Assembly (NCBI RefSeq): GCF_030930995.1
Contig: NZ_CP133217.1
Coordinates: forward strand, 434,001-498,000
DNA length: 64,000 bases
Source of the DNA: Thiothrix subterranea
Lineage (GTDB): Bacteria; Pseudomonadota; Gammaproteobacteria; Thiotrichales; Thiotrichaceae
Direction of reading: 5' to 3'
Position 1 is the stretch's first letter. Each line of letters starts with the position of its first letter. The notes below the pieces were generated by a model. It saw nothing but the letters and a program-made list of their open reading frames with translations, was not told the origin of the DNA and did not search any database. Of the stretch, positions 45,931-53,786 are shown piece by piece. Made by a program: the position numbers and the translations under genes.

Positions 45931-47352
45931 ATGAAATACCTGATACACGCCAGCCTGATTGCCCTTAGCTTGAGCCTGACGGCTGCCAGCCACGCCGGGC
46001 TGGATCTGGAAGTTCCCAGCATCAATATCCCCGACTTGGGTAATCCTGCCAACAATACGCTCAGCAGCACGCAAGAATCCTTACTTGGCACTAAGCTCAT
46101 CCGCGAATTGCGTGGCAATGACCCGATAGTGGAAGACCCCGAACTCAGCGGTTGGTTACGCGCCCTTGGCAACCGCCTCGCAACCCACGCCCCCGGTGGC
46201 GGCAATTATTACTTTCTGATTGTCAAAAACCCGGAAATCAACGCCTACGCCATGCCCGGTGGCGTTATCGTCATTCACTCTGGGTTGATTTTGAATACGC
46301 GCTCAGAAAGTGAATTAGCCGCTGTCGTCGCACACGAAATTGCCCACGTTTCCCAGCGCCACATTGCGCGAATGTTAGCCGAACGCAAAGGCAATCCGCT
46401 CATGACCGGGCTGGGCGTACTCGCCGGAGCCGCCGCCGCCAGCAAAAGCCCAGAAGCCGCTCAAGCCATTATCACCAGCACCATTGCCACGCAATTGCAC
46501 CGCCAACTGAGTTTCAGCCGCCAGATGGAAACCGAAGCGGATCGTACCGGCTTACGCATTCTCGCGGGTGCTGGGCTTGACCCGCAAGCCATGCCCTTGT
46601 TCATGGAAAAACTGGATCGGCGCACCTCGGATTTGCACGGTGACATTACCCAATATTTGCGCACGCACCCGCCGAGCATCGACCGCTTAAGTGACACCCG
46701 CGCTCAAGCCAATCAAATGGGCAAACGCGGTGTCCGTGAAGACAGCGATTACGCCTATGCTCGTGAAAAACTTCGCGCCCTCACCGCCCCGAATTCACCC
46801 GCCATTACCGATGGCAATGCCCAACTCACGCAATACGCCCAAGCGGTGAGCCAATTGCGGCGCGGCAACCCCAATGCCGCCCTGCAAACCCTTGGCACAC
46901 AATCCCGCCAATTGCCGCTTGCCCTCACGATTGCGGCGGCATTGAATGCGACACGCCGTTACGCTGAAACCGAAGCGCTGCTGACGCCACTGGCAGACGC
47001 CTACCCCGGTCAGGAGGACATTCTCAGTGTGTTGGCGGAAGCCTTGCTTGCCAACCAAAAAGCGTCACAAGCTTGGCAACTGCTGAGCCGTACCCAATTA
47101 ACCGAACAAACCAGCCTAGAATTCCTCGAAATCCGCCAACGGGTAGCCGAGCAAGCGGGACAAGCGGCTGAAGCTTACCGTTCCGCCGCCGAACGCAGCA
47201 TTCGCATGGGCGAATACAAACACGCCCGCGCTATTCTTGAACAAGCCGCCCGACTTCCGAGCAATCCCGCGACGACCAGCGCCCGTTTGCAAGCCATGGC
47301 ACGCGAAATTGAGCAAATGGAAACCAAAGAAAAACAACTGGATAAATTTTGA
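45931..47352 (+). CDS. bepA: BepA/YfgC-type M48 metalloprotease with TPR region
   Basis: A 473-residue periplasmic protease. A signal peptide (LIHASLIALSLSLTAASHAG) is followed by the M48 domain with zinc motif VVAHEIAHVSQRH and a third ligand Glu in METEADRTGL. From about residue 290 helical repeats of TPR type follow (ALTIAAALNATRRYAETEAL, AYPGQEDILSVLAEALL). In E. coli BepA degrades stalled LptD and helps outer-membrane assembly. Length matches. Confidence 0.93.
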   Translation: MKYLIHASLIALSLSLTAASHAGLDLEVPSINIPDLGNPANNTLSSTQESLLGTKLIRELRGNDPIVEDPELSGWLRALGNRLATHAPGGGNYYFLIVKNPEINAYAMPGGVIVIHSGLILNTRSESELAAVVAHEIAHVSQRHIARMLAERKGNPLMTGLGVLAGAAAASKSPEAAQAIITSTIATQLHRQLSFSRQMETEADRTGLRILAGAGLDPQAMPLFMEKLDRRTSDLHGDITQYLRTHPPSIDRLSDTRAQANQMGKRGVREDSDYAYAREKLRALTAPNSPAITDGNAQLTQYAQAVSQLRRGNPNAALQTLGTQSRQLPLALTIAAALNATRRYAETEALLTPLADAYPGQEDILSVLAEALLANQKASQAWQLLSRTQLTEQTSLEFLEIRQRVAEQAGQAAEAYRSAAERSIRMGEYKHARAILEQAARLPSNPATTSARLQAMAREIEQMETKEKQLDKF

Positions 47353-47567
47353 CATGAATCAAACCTATAAAATAAGCATATAATAATATACTTATATAAG
47401 CTGTTGGTTTTATTAAAGTTTTTTTGCGTGTTTTACCACAATCAGTTAAGCTCCCACTCCGAATGTTGATATTTCTCAATGTTTAGTTAGATATGTTATA
47501 TCAATCATCTAACAAGCACAGAGAAGCACGTTTCATTGAAATGTTTCGTTTAGGAGAGGAGGTAGTT
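47353..47567. promoter_or_regulatory. Intergenic region upstream of soxX
   Basis: A 215-bp AT-rich region that should hold the promoter of soxXYZA. It contains a TTGACA overlapping the end of bepA (47350), an imperfect AT-rich dyad AAGCATATAATAATATACTT near 47375, and a T run at 47417-47424. It lacks the GGAATATTTY motif found at soxB and the second soxYZ, so this operon may be controlled differently. No gene is seen in it. Confidence 0.4.
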
Positions 47568-47978
47568 ATGCGGAAACTTTTTCGCACTTTAGCAATGTCA
47601 GCAGCGGTTTCCGTGTTGGCTCTAACCACTGGTTTCACATCGGCTTATGCCGCCGATGACAAAAAAGCAGAGGCTGCAAAGCCTGACGCAAAACCCGCTG
47701 AAGCTAAAAAAGAAATGACAGGTAAAGACTTGGCATTTGATCGGGCTATCGGCAACTGTCTGGCCTGCCACATGATCGCAGGCGGCGAATTGCCTGGTAA
47801 CATTGGCCCACCATTGATTGCCATGGCAGCGCGTTTTCCCGATAAAGAAAAACTCAAAGCCCAAATCTATGATGCACGGGTCGCAAACCCCGACACCATT
47901 ATGATTCCATTTGGTCCAATGGGAATTTTGAACGACGAACAACTCGATAAAGTTGTCGAATTCATTTCAGGTCTGTAA
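47568..47978 (+). CDS. soxX: SoxX, c-type cytochrome of the SoxAX complex
   Basis: A 136-residue periplasmic monoheme cytochrome. The ATG at 47568 follows GAGAGGAGG. A signal peptide (SAAVSVLALTTGFTSAYAAD) is followed by an Ala/Lys/Pro-rich linker and the heme motif NCLACHMIAGG, then GNIGPPLIAMAARFPD typical of SoxX and a Met ligand in the IMIPFGPMGIL region. SoxAX joins thiosulfate to the SoxY cysteine. It starts the soxXYZA operon. Confidence 0.93.
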   Translation: MRKLFRTLAMSAAVSVLALTTGFTSAYAADDKKAEAAKPDAKPAEAKKEMTGKDLAFDRAIGNCLACHMIAGGELPGNIGPPLIAMAARFPDKEKLKAQIYDARVANPDTIMIPFGPMGILNDEQLDKVVEFISGL

Positions 47979-48013
47979 TACCTAGATTTGCTGAATTTTG
48001 GAGAGAGGAACTT

Positions 48014-48469
48014 ATGAAACGTAGAACATTTTTGCAAGGCACTTTAGCCGCCAGTGCCGCTGGCCTTGCGGTTAGCGCTGGCCTGCTGACACCCAGCATG
48101 GTTATGGCAGAAGGCGGCGGCGCATTTGACGCCAAAACCATGGAAGATGCCCTGAAAACCATGGCATTGACCCCGGAAGATTCCGCTGACATTAAAATCA
48201 AAGCCCCTGAAATTGCTGAAAACGGTGCAGTTGTCCCTGTCACTGTCACCTCCGGCGTTGCTGGCACGACTGAAATCAGCATTCTGGTAGATGGCAACCC
48301 TACCCCACTGGCGGCAACGTTCATCATGGGTGAAGGCACGCAACCGGAAGCCTCTACCCGTATCAAAATGGGCAAGACCGCTAACGTCGTGGCAATTGCT
48401 AAAGCCGGTGACAAATCGTACACCGCCAAGCAAGAAGTTAAAGTCACTATCGGCGGCTGCGGCGGCTAA
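48014..48469 (+). CDS. soxY: SoxY sulfur-carrier protein, copy 1
   Basis: A 151-residue periplasmic carrier. The N terminus is a Tat signal (MKRRTFLQGTLAASAAGLAV), and the protein ends in the swinging-arm sequence VTIGGCGG whose Cys carries the sulfur substrate. It forms a dimer with SoxZ. The protein sequence is identical to that of the second copy at 49820; the DNA differs at only a few silent positions. Confidence 0.96.
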   Translation: MKRRTFLQGTLAASAAGLAVSAGLLTPSMVMAEGGGAFDAKTMEDALKTMALTPEDSADIKIKAPEIAENGAVVPVTVTSGVAGTTEISILVDGNPTPLAATFIMGEGTQPEASTRIKMGKTANVVAIAKAGDKSYTAKQEVKVTIGGCGG

Positions 48470-48486
48470 TTCAGAGGAGCACACAC

Positions 48487-48795
48487 ATGTCTAGTATTAA
48501 ACTTAAAGCTGCGGTGAAAGACGGCACTGTCGAAGTCAAAGCACTGATGACACACCCGATGGAAACCGGGCAGCGCAAAGACAAGAAAACCGGCGAACTG
48601 GTTCCGGCGCATTTCATTCAGGACATCATCGTCACAGCGGGTGACAAGACTATCCTGACCGCCAAATGGGGCGGCTCTGTCTCCAAAAACCCTTACCTCG
48701 CGTTCAACTATGCGGGCAAGGCAGGCGACAAAGTGAAACTCGCTTGGACTGACAACAAAGGCGAGAAAGACTCTGCCGAAGCTGACGTTGCTTAA
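48487..48795 (+). CDS. soxZ: SoxZ, partner of SoxY, copy 1
   Basis: A 102-residue immunoglobulin-fold partner of SoxY: VEVKALMTHPMETGQRKD and AKWGGSVSKNPYLAFNYAGK are family hallmarks. No signal peptide; it is exported with SoxY through Tat. Product is identical to copy 2 at 50294. AGAGGAG precedes the ATG. Confidence 0.95.
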   Translation: MSSIKLKAAVKDGTVEVKALMTHPMETGQRKDKKTGELVPAHFIQDIIVTAGDKTILTAKWGGSVSKNPYLAFNYAGKAGDKVKLAWTDNKGEKDSAEADVA

Positions 48796-48807
48796 TTGGA
48801 GGTTTTC

Positions 48808-49665
48808 ATGAAAAAAGTATTGACCGCAGTAGCCGTTGCGATGTCTTTGTCCGTCGCCGCATTCAGCGCCGTACAAGCAGGCCCTGCCGAAGATTTGACT
48901 GCATTCCAAGACCATTTCAAGACCGCATTCAAAGACATACCGTTTGAAGATTTCAAAGACGGTGCTTATGCCTTGGATGCCAACTTGAAAGCCCAATGGG
49001 AAGAAATGGAATCGTCATTCCCTCCTTACGAGCCTGACATTGATGCGGGTAAAACCATTTGGGAAACGCCATTCAAAAATGGCAAAACCTACGCAGATTG
49101 CATGGGTGACATCAAATCCATCCGTACCAAATACCCTTACTATGATGCTGAGAAAGATACCATCGTCACGGCAGAAGGCGCATTAAACGCCTGTAAAACC
49201 GACGGTGATGGCGAAGGCTTCGTGGACAAGGAAGGCAAGCCACTGTTAAACAAAGGCAAAATTGCGCAACTGATGGCTTACATTGCGATGGAAAATCGCG
49301 GTAGCAAAATCAACGTCGCAACCCCTGAAGGCAAAGCCGTGGATTGGTACGAGAAAGGCAAAAACTACTACTACGCCAAGCGTGGTCAGTTGAATATGTC
49401 TTGTGCGGACTGCCATACCAATAATGCCGGTAAAATGATCCGTGCAGATATGCTTAGCCCAGCACTGGGTCATGTGACCCATTGGCCTACTTACCGTTCA
49501 GCCGATGGCGAAATTACTACGCTGCACAACCGTTTCATGGGCTGCAACACCATGGTGCGTGCGGCTAACGATAAAGCTCAAGCTGATAGCTATAAAGCAC
49601 TGGAATATTTCCTGACTTATATGTCTAACGGTCAAGAGTGGAACGGCCCTGGCTCACGTAAGTAA
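48808..49665 (+). CDS. soxA: SoxA, c-type cytochrome of the SoxAX complex (one heme motif)
   Basis: A 285-residue periplasmic cytochrome. The ATG at 48808 follows TTGGAGG; signal peptide VAVAMSLSVAAFSAVQA. The C-terminal heme motif is MSCADCHTNNAGK, and the heme-ligand cysteine is in FMGCNTMVRA. The N-terminal heme motif of diheme SoxA is absent: the corresponding region (YADCMGD) has a Cys but no CxxCH. Thus it is a monoheme SoxA. With SoxX it attaches thiosulfate to SoxY. Confidence 0.94.
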   Translation: MKKVLTAVAVAMSLSVAAFSAVQAGPAEDLTAFQDHFKTAFKDIPFEDFKDGAYALDANLKAQWEEMESSFPPYEPDIDAGKTIWETPFKNGKTYADCMGDIKSIRTKYPYYDAEKDTIVTAEGALNACKTDGDGEGFVDKEGKPLLNKGKIAQLMAYIAMENRGSKINVATPEGKAVDWYEKGKNYYYAKRGQLNMSCADCHTNNAGKMIRADMLSPALGHVTHWPTYRSADGEITTLHNRFMGCNTMVRAANDKAQADSYKALEYFLTYMSNGQEWNGPGSRK

Positions 49666-49698
49666 GCAAGCCTTACGTTCGATCTGACAATCGACTTG

Positions 49699-49723
49699 AA
49701 CCCGGCATTTCGCCGGGTTTTTT
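49699..49723 (+). terminator. Rho-independent terminator after soxA
   Basis: AACCCGGC and GCCGGGTT form a stem with a short ATTTC loop, followed by a T run. It lies 34 nt after the soxA stop and closes soxXYZA, so the second soxYZ needs its own promoter. Confidence 0.88.
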
Positions 49724-49744
49724 ATGCGAGTTCTTAAAAAAGAC

Positions 49745-49771
49745 GGAATATTTTTAGCGTTCAACACATCA
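49745..49771 (+). promoter_or_regulatory. Candidate ECF-sigma promoter of soxY2Z2
   Basis: GGAATATTTT (49745-49754), then 12 nt, then CATCA (49767-49771), starting 21 nt after the soxA terminator and about 48 nt before the soxY2 start. The motif and its flanks (AAAAAAGAYGGAATATTTT...ACCYCTG) recur before soxB, and a copy faces the sigma gene. GGAA-type -35 and C-TC-type -10 elements are the usual ECF promoter form. Confidence 0.6.
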
Positions 49772-49819
49772 TTACCTCTGAATGCTCACACTCACAACAC
49801 ATCTCTGGAGAGAGGAATT

Positions 49820-50275
49820 ATGAAACGCAGAACATTTTTGCAAGGCACTTTAGCCGCCAGTGCCGCTGGCCTTGCGGTTAGCGCTGGCCTGCTGACACCC
49901 AGCATGGTTATGGCAGAAGGCGGCGGCGCATTTGACGCCAAAACCATGGAAGATGCCCTGAAAACCATGGCATTGACCCCGGAAGATTCCGCTGACATTA
50001 AAATCAAAGCCCCTGAAATTGCTGAAAACGGTGCAGTTGTCCCTGTCACTGTCACTTCCGGCGTTGCTGGAACGACTGAAATCAGCATTCTGGTGGATGG
50101 CAACCCTACCCCACTGGCGGCAACGTTCATCATGGGTGAAGGCACGCAACCGGAAGCCTCTACCCGTATCAAAATGGGCAAGACCGCTAACGTGGTTGCG
50201 ATTGCTAAAGCCGGTGACAAATCGTACACCGCCAAGCAAGAAGTTAAAGTCACTATCGGCGGCTGCGGCGGCTAA
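49820..50275 (+). CDS. soxY: SoxY sulfur-carrier protein, copy 2
   Basis: A 151-residue protein identical in sequence to copy 1, with Tat signal and the C-terminal GGCGG. The ATG at 49820 follows GGAGAGAGGAA as in copy 1. It is transcribed separately, after the soxA terminator and from a candidate ECF promoter, and is followed by soxZ2. Near-identity at silent sites points to recent duplication or gene conversion. Confidence 0.95.
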   Translation: MKRRTFLQGTLAASAAGLAVSAGLLTPSMVMAEGGGAFDAKTMEDALKTMALTPEDSADIKIKAPEIAENGAVVPVTVTSGVAGTTEISILVDGNPTPLAATFIMGEGTQPEASTRIKMGKTANVVAIAKAGDKSYTAKQEVKVTIGGCGG

Positions 50276-50293
50276 TTCAGAGGAGAATCGATC

Positions 50294-50602
50294 ATGTCTA
50301 GTATTAAACTTAAAGCTGCGGTGAAAGACGGCACTGTCGAAGTCAAAGCACTGATGACACACCCAATGGAAACCGGGCAGCGCAAAGACAAGAAAACCGG
50401 CGAACTGGTTCCGGCGCATTTCATTCAGGACATCATCGTCACAGCGGGTGACAAGACTATCCTGACCGCCAAATGGGGCGGCTCTGTCTCCAAAAACCCT
50501 TACCTCGCGTTCAACTACGCGGGCAAAGCAGGCGACAAAGTGAAACTCGCTTGGACTGACAACAAAGGCGAGAAAGACTCTGCCGAAGCTGACGTAGCGT
50601 AA
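50294..50602 (+). CDS. soxZ: SoxZ, partner of SoxY, copy 2
   Basis: A 102-residue protein identical to copy 1. AGAGGAGA precedes the ATG. It ends 12 nt before a 28-bp palindrome, which may form the 3' end of the soxY2Z2 transcript. Confidence 0.95.
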   Translation: MSSIKLKAAVKDGTVEVKALMTHPMETGQRKDKKTGELVPAHFIQDIIVTAGDKTILTAKWGGSVSKNPYLAFNYAGKAGDKVKLAWTDNKGEKDSAEADVA

Positions 50603-50614
50603 TCTGCGCTGCCC

Positions 50615-50642
50615 GTAGAGACGCAAAATTTTGCGTCTCTGC
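50615..50642. repeat. 28-bp palindromic repeat, copy 2
   Basis: GTAGAGACGCAAAA followed by TTTTGCGTCTCT and GC in place of the final AC. It lies 12 nt past the soxZ2 stop. Same family as 21648 and 56237. It may act as a transcript-end hairpin, though no T run follows on the plus strand. Confidence 0.85.
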
Positions 50643-50711
50643 CACAACAATCATAACCACTGATCACTGCCCCACACACGCCCCCAACTGTCACGCTTTA
50701 CCGGAGGACTC

Positions 50712-51662
50712 ATGCGCGTTATCGCCGCATTCTTCACCCTTCTCTGTTTAACCATCGGGCTGAATGCCCGTGCTGACGACAAATTCCCTCCCGTCGTGAT
50801 GGAGCTGATCAATGTTTCCGAACACGTTTACTACGTGCAAGGCGCACCGGGTGCTGCCACCCAAAACCACGGTTTCATTTCCAACGCGGCGGTGATTATC
50901 ACGGACGAAGGCGTAATTTTATTCGATACCCTTGGCACACCAGCGTTAGCGCAATTATTCCTGCAAAAACTCAAAAAAGTGACTGACAAGCCGGTGAAAA
51001 AGGTGATTGTCAGCCATTATCACGCCGATCATATTTACGGTTTACAAGTATTCAAAGATTTGGGCGCGGAAATTATCGCCCCTGCCGGTGCTGAGGAATA
51101 TCTCAATTCTGAAAACGCCGAAACATTGCTGGCTTCGCGTCGCGCAGACCTTGCCCCGTGGGTCAATGCTGACACCCGCTTGGTTAAACCCGACCGTTAC
51201 GTCGATAGCAATGAAGAAATAACCCTTGGCGGTGTTACCCTCAAACTCATTTTCAACGGCAAAGCACATTCTGACGGCGACCAAAGTGTGCTGGTCGAGC
51301 CGGATGGCGTATTGCTGATTGGCGATTTGATTTTTGAAGGGCGCGTGCCTTTTGTCGGCGATGCCAATACCAAAATCTGGCTGGAACGCTTAAAAGACAT
51401 GGCGCAAGGCAAGCTCACTGCGATGGTTCCCGGTCACGGCCCGATGTCCAAAAAACCGCAGGAAGTGATTAAAACCACGGTGCAATACATCGAATTCCTG
51501 CGTGAAACCATGGACAAAGCCGTCGAAGACATGACCCCGTTTGACGAAGCTTATGCCGCCACCGACTGGGGCGATTTCATCCACCTGCCTGCATTTGAAG
51601 AAGCCAACCGCCGCAATGCTTATCAGGTCTACCTGTCGCTGGAACAGGAAGGAATGCAATAA
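50712..51662 (+). CDS. soxH: SoxH-like periplasmic MBL-fold hydrolase
   Basis: A 316-residue protein with a signal peptide (FFTLLCLTIGLNARAD) and the MBL-fold zinc motif SHYHADHIYGL, a later AHSDGDQSV with the Asp ligand region LIGDLIFEG, and VPGHGPMS. This is the form of SoxH and related quinoprotein-relay hydrolases found in sox clusters; SoxH is not essential for thiosulfate oxidation in model species and its substrate is unsettled. GGAGG precedes the ATG. It lies between soxZ2 and a secreted DsrE-family gene. Confidence 0.78.
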   Translation: MRVIAAFFTLLCLTIGLNARADDKFPPVVMELINVSEHVYYVQGAPGAATQNHGFISNAAVIITDEGVILFDTLGTPALAQLFLQKLKKVTDKPVKKVIVSHYHADHIYGLQVFKDLGAEIIAPAGAEEYLNSENAETLLASRRADLAPWVNADTRLVKPDRYVDSNEEITLGGVTLKLIFNGKAHSDGDQSVLVEPDGVLLIGDLIFEGRVPFVGDANTKIWLERLKDMAQGKLTAMVPGHGPMSKKPQEVIKTTVQYIEFLRETMDKAVEDMTPFDEAYAATDWGDFIHLPAFEEANRRNAYQVYLSLEQEGMQ

Positions 51663-51711
51663 ACACAATTTGAATTAGAACAATTTTATCAACCGTAGGA
51701 GGAGACGACCC

Positions 51712-52287
51712 ATGTTAAAACCAATCATACTGGGTTTATTGATGACTGCCAGCAGCGTTGCTGGTCTTGCAATCGCTGACGATGCCAAACCCGCTGAACC
51801 GAAAGCAGAAGCCGCCGCTGCTCCGGCTGCGGATGCTAAGCCCGCCGAAGCCAAGTTTGACCCCGGTGTGCCTGCGCCCAAAGTCGCTGACGACTATTAC
51901 GCCGGAGCTGAAAAAGTGGTAGTTCACGTCACAATGGAGGGTGACGAGAAGAAATACCTCGGCGTGCTGGGCAATGTCAGCAATTACATGAAAGCACTGG
52001 ATCAAACCGGCAAAAAAACCGATGCCGTCATTGTAATGAACGGCGATGGCTTAGGCTTGCTAACCACGGCTAAGCAAGTAGAAATGGACGCCGACGCTAA
52101 ACTGCCCGGCAAAATTTTGGAACTGAAGGAACAAGGCGTAAAATTCCAAATCTGCTACAACACGCTGACCGGGCGCAAAATCAAGTTTGCTGACTTGTAC
52201 GATGCCAAACCGGAAGACGTGATTCCCTCCGGTGTGGCGGAAGCAGGCCGCTTGCAATCGCAAGGCTATCAGCTACTGAAACCGTAA
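51712..52287 (+). CDS. Secreted DsrE/DsrF-family protein
   Basis: A 191-residue protein with a signal peptide (MTASSVAGLAIAD), an Ala/Pro/Lys/Glu-rich linker, and a DsrE-like domain from about residue 65. Conserved points are VVVHVTMEGDE, VIVMNGDGLGLL, FQICYNTLTGR with the family Cys, and the ending IPSGVAEAGRLQSQGYQLL. DsrE-type proteins carry sulfur on this Cys; secreted versions are found near sox genes. The linker resembles that of SoxX. It is probably cotranscribed with soxH, 49 nt away, and with the following DUF4395-like gene. Confidence 0.82.
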   Translation: MLKPIILGLLMTASSVAGLAIADDAKPAEPKAEAAAAPAADAKPAEAKFDPGVPAPKVADDYYAGAEKVVVHVTMEGDEKKYLGVLGNVSNYMKALDQTGKKTDAVIVMNGDGLGLLTTAKQVEMDADAKLPGKILELKEQGVKFQICYNTLTGRKIKFADLYDAKPEDVIPSGVAEAGRLQSQGYQLLKP

Positions 52288-52356
52288 TCGCAGCACAAGC
52301 ATGGAGCAGAAGTTATTCCGCTCCATGCTACCCTACCACGCTAGGAATTACCGCCC

Positions 52357-53076
52357 ATGGTCAATTGGATCATCACTTGCTGCAAGGATTTGTGGTTTCG
52401 CGACCGCAACGAAGTCAGCCCCTACATTAACGACACCGCCGTGCGTATTCGCGCCGGGCTGTTACTCGCGATTCCCATCTACATGGCGTTCACGCTGTTC
52501 GATGCCATCTTTGGTTCGGATTGGGTCATCACCGGCGAGGTCATTACCGACACGCTCGAAACCGATTTTGATGGGCGCATTATTTACAGCGTCGAAGCCG
52601 TCAAGCGCACGTTTGATTACAGCACGCAAACATGGGTGTTGTTTTATGCGTTGTTTGAAATGATTTCCGGCATGTTTGTAAGCACTTCGCGGCTTTCCCC
52701 CACCATTCTGCTCAGCAGCTTTCTGGCTAAAAATCTACGCCCGGTGTGGAAGCCGTTGCTGCCCAAACGTTTTGCTTGGTCGATTGGCGCAAGTTTTATT
52801 GTCACTTGCCTGATTTTCTTCAACCCCGAAATTTTCGCAGGCTGGGTGAATGCCATAGCAGGTAGCGAACAGTTGCCAGAAACGTACAACTACATGCCTT
52901 CATGGATTCCACTGGTGCTGGTGTGGGTGTGCTTTGGGTTTATGTGGATGGAAACAGTGCTGGGTTTCTGTGTGGGCTGCAAAATGCATTCCTTGCTGGT
53001 GCGGATGGGCTTATTGGAAGAGGAATGTGAGGCTTGCAATAATTTGGATTGGGGTGAGGCTGCTAACAAACGTTAA
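52357..53076 (+). CDS. DUF4395-like membrane protein
   Basis: A 239-residue protein with about four membrane segments (AGLLLAIPIYMAFTLFDAIF, WVLFYALFEMISGMF, FAWSIGASFIVTCLIFF, WIPLVLVWVCFGFMW). The C-terminal METVLGFCVGCKMHSLL with a C-x2-C pair is the pattern I associate with DUF4395; a second pair follows (CEAC). DUF4395 proteins occur with thiosulfate and sulfur-transfer genes in other bacteria, so a role in sulfur or thiol transport is possible. It lies between the secreted DsrE protein and the convergent anti-sigma gene. Confidence 0.6.
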   Translation: MVNWIITCCKDLWFRDRNEVSPYINDTAVRIRAGLLLAIPIYMAFTLFDAIFGSDWVITGEVITDTLETDFDGRIIYSVEAVKRTFDYSTQTWVLFYALFEMISGMFVSTSRLSPTILLSSFLAKNLRPVWKPLLPKRFAWSIGASFIVTCLIFFNPEIFAGWVNAIAGSEQLPETYNYMPSWIPLVLVWVCFGFMWMETVLGFCVGCKMHSLLVRMGLLEEECEACNNLDWGEAANKR

Positions 53077-53090
53077 CAGCATCGTAATCC

Positions 53091-53786
53091 CTAAATCGCA
53101 ATATAACGCCACCCATCGCGCATGTGGTTTACCACAAATTCCACGGCGGATGGGGCAACTTCGGTGTCATCGACCAGTTCGACGAATTCGTTACGTTGTT
53201 TGAACGAATACAAGGTATTGCTGCACGCCACAAATTTCAAATGCGGGTATTGCTCGCTCATTTGCAAAATACGCCCTTCGTGCCGGGTCGTACCAAGGCG
53301 CAATAAATCAATGCCTTCCGCACTGGTCACGACGTAAACACTGCCGTCCTTAGGAGCGACTTGCTGCGCTAGATTTTCGGCTTTCACCAAGGCTTTTTCC
53401 AGTTTGGCAGGCTCATGTGAGTCCAAAAACACGATGAAACGGTCGTCGTATGCCGCTGCATTTTCCAGTGTCAAACCTTCAGGTTGCCACAATTTCGGCG
53501 CGTAGTGGCTGCTGCCCGCGCCAGCAAGAAAGATCAGGCCGAACACCAATAAGTATATCGCCGCTTGTTGCCATACCTGCGTGCGACGCACGGGCTGACG
53601 GGTCAAAGCAGGCAAGGGGTAAGCCGATTTAACCAGATGTTTGATGCGCTGGATTTCACACAATTCTTTTTGCAGCTCAAGGTCAGTTTCCACTTGAGCT
53701 AACACGTAACGGGTTTGTTCAGCATCCAATTGCCCATCTGCCAATGCGTGCAGACGGTCGTGGATGGTTAGCTGATCGGGATTCAT
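53091..53786 (-). CDS. Anti-sigma factor with extracytoplasmic DsrE-like domain
   Basis: A 231-residue protein. Residues 1-70 are a helical cytoplasmic anti-sigma-like domain (LHALADGQLDAEQTRYVLAQ), residues 73-91 one membrane helix (QQAAIYLLVFGLIFLAGAG), and residues 115-231 a periplasmic domain resembling DsrE/DsrF (FIVFLDSHE, VYVVTSAEGIDLL, LKFVACSNTL with Cys188, then VAPSAVEFVVNHMRDGWRYI). The same block order is seen in the secreted DsrE protein at 51712. It overlaps the ECF sigma gene by 4 nt (ATGA), the usual sigma/anti-sigma pairing. It converges on the sox-linked DUF4395-like gene. The sensing role of the DsrE-like domain is inference. Confidence 0.78.
   Translation of the reverse strand: MNPDQLTIHDRLHALADGQLDAEQTRYVLAQVETDLELQKELCEIQRIKHLVKSAYPLPALTRQPVRRTQVWQQAAIYLLVFGLIFLAGAGSSHYAPKLWQPEGLTLENAAAYDDRFIVFLDSHEPAKLEKALVKAENLAQQVAPKDGSVYVVTSAEGIDLLRLGTTRHEGRILQMSEQYPHLKFVACSNTLYSFKQRNEFVELVDDTEVAPSAVEFVVNHMRDGWRYIAI

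Larger units (their letters stand above)
47999..48795 (+). repeat. Long direct repeat, left copy (soxYZ)
   Basis: From TGGAGAGAGGAA just before soxY to the end of soxZ, about 800 bp is nearly identical to 49806-50602. The best match covers both coding frames; the short soxY-soxZ gap and the flanks differ. The copies are in direct orientation with soxA between them. Confidence 0.9.
49806..50602 (+). repeat. Long direct repeat, right copy (soxYZ)
   Basis: Second copy of the roughly 800-bp soxYZ repeat (see 47999-48795). The differences I could see are scattered single bases, mostly third codon positions, plus a short unlike segment just before soxZ. Confidence 0.9.

Noticed and set aside
49605-49640. 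GGAATATTTC inside soxA as a fourth ECF promoter
   Set aside because: It lies in coding sequence and no CRTCA follows at 11-12 nt.
52301-52663. 120-residue frame overlapping the DUF4395-like gene
   Set aside because: Out of frame with a gene that has clear membrane helices and family motifs; no ribosome-binding site.
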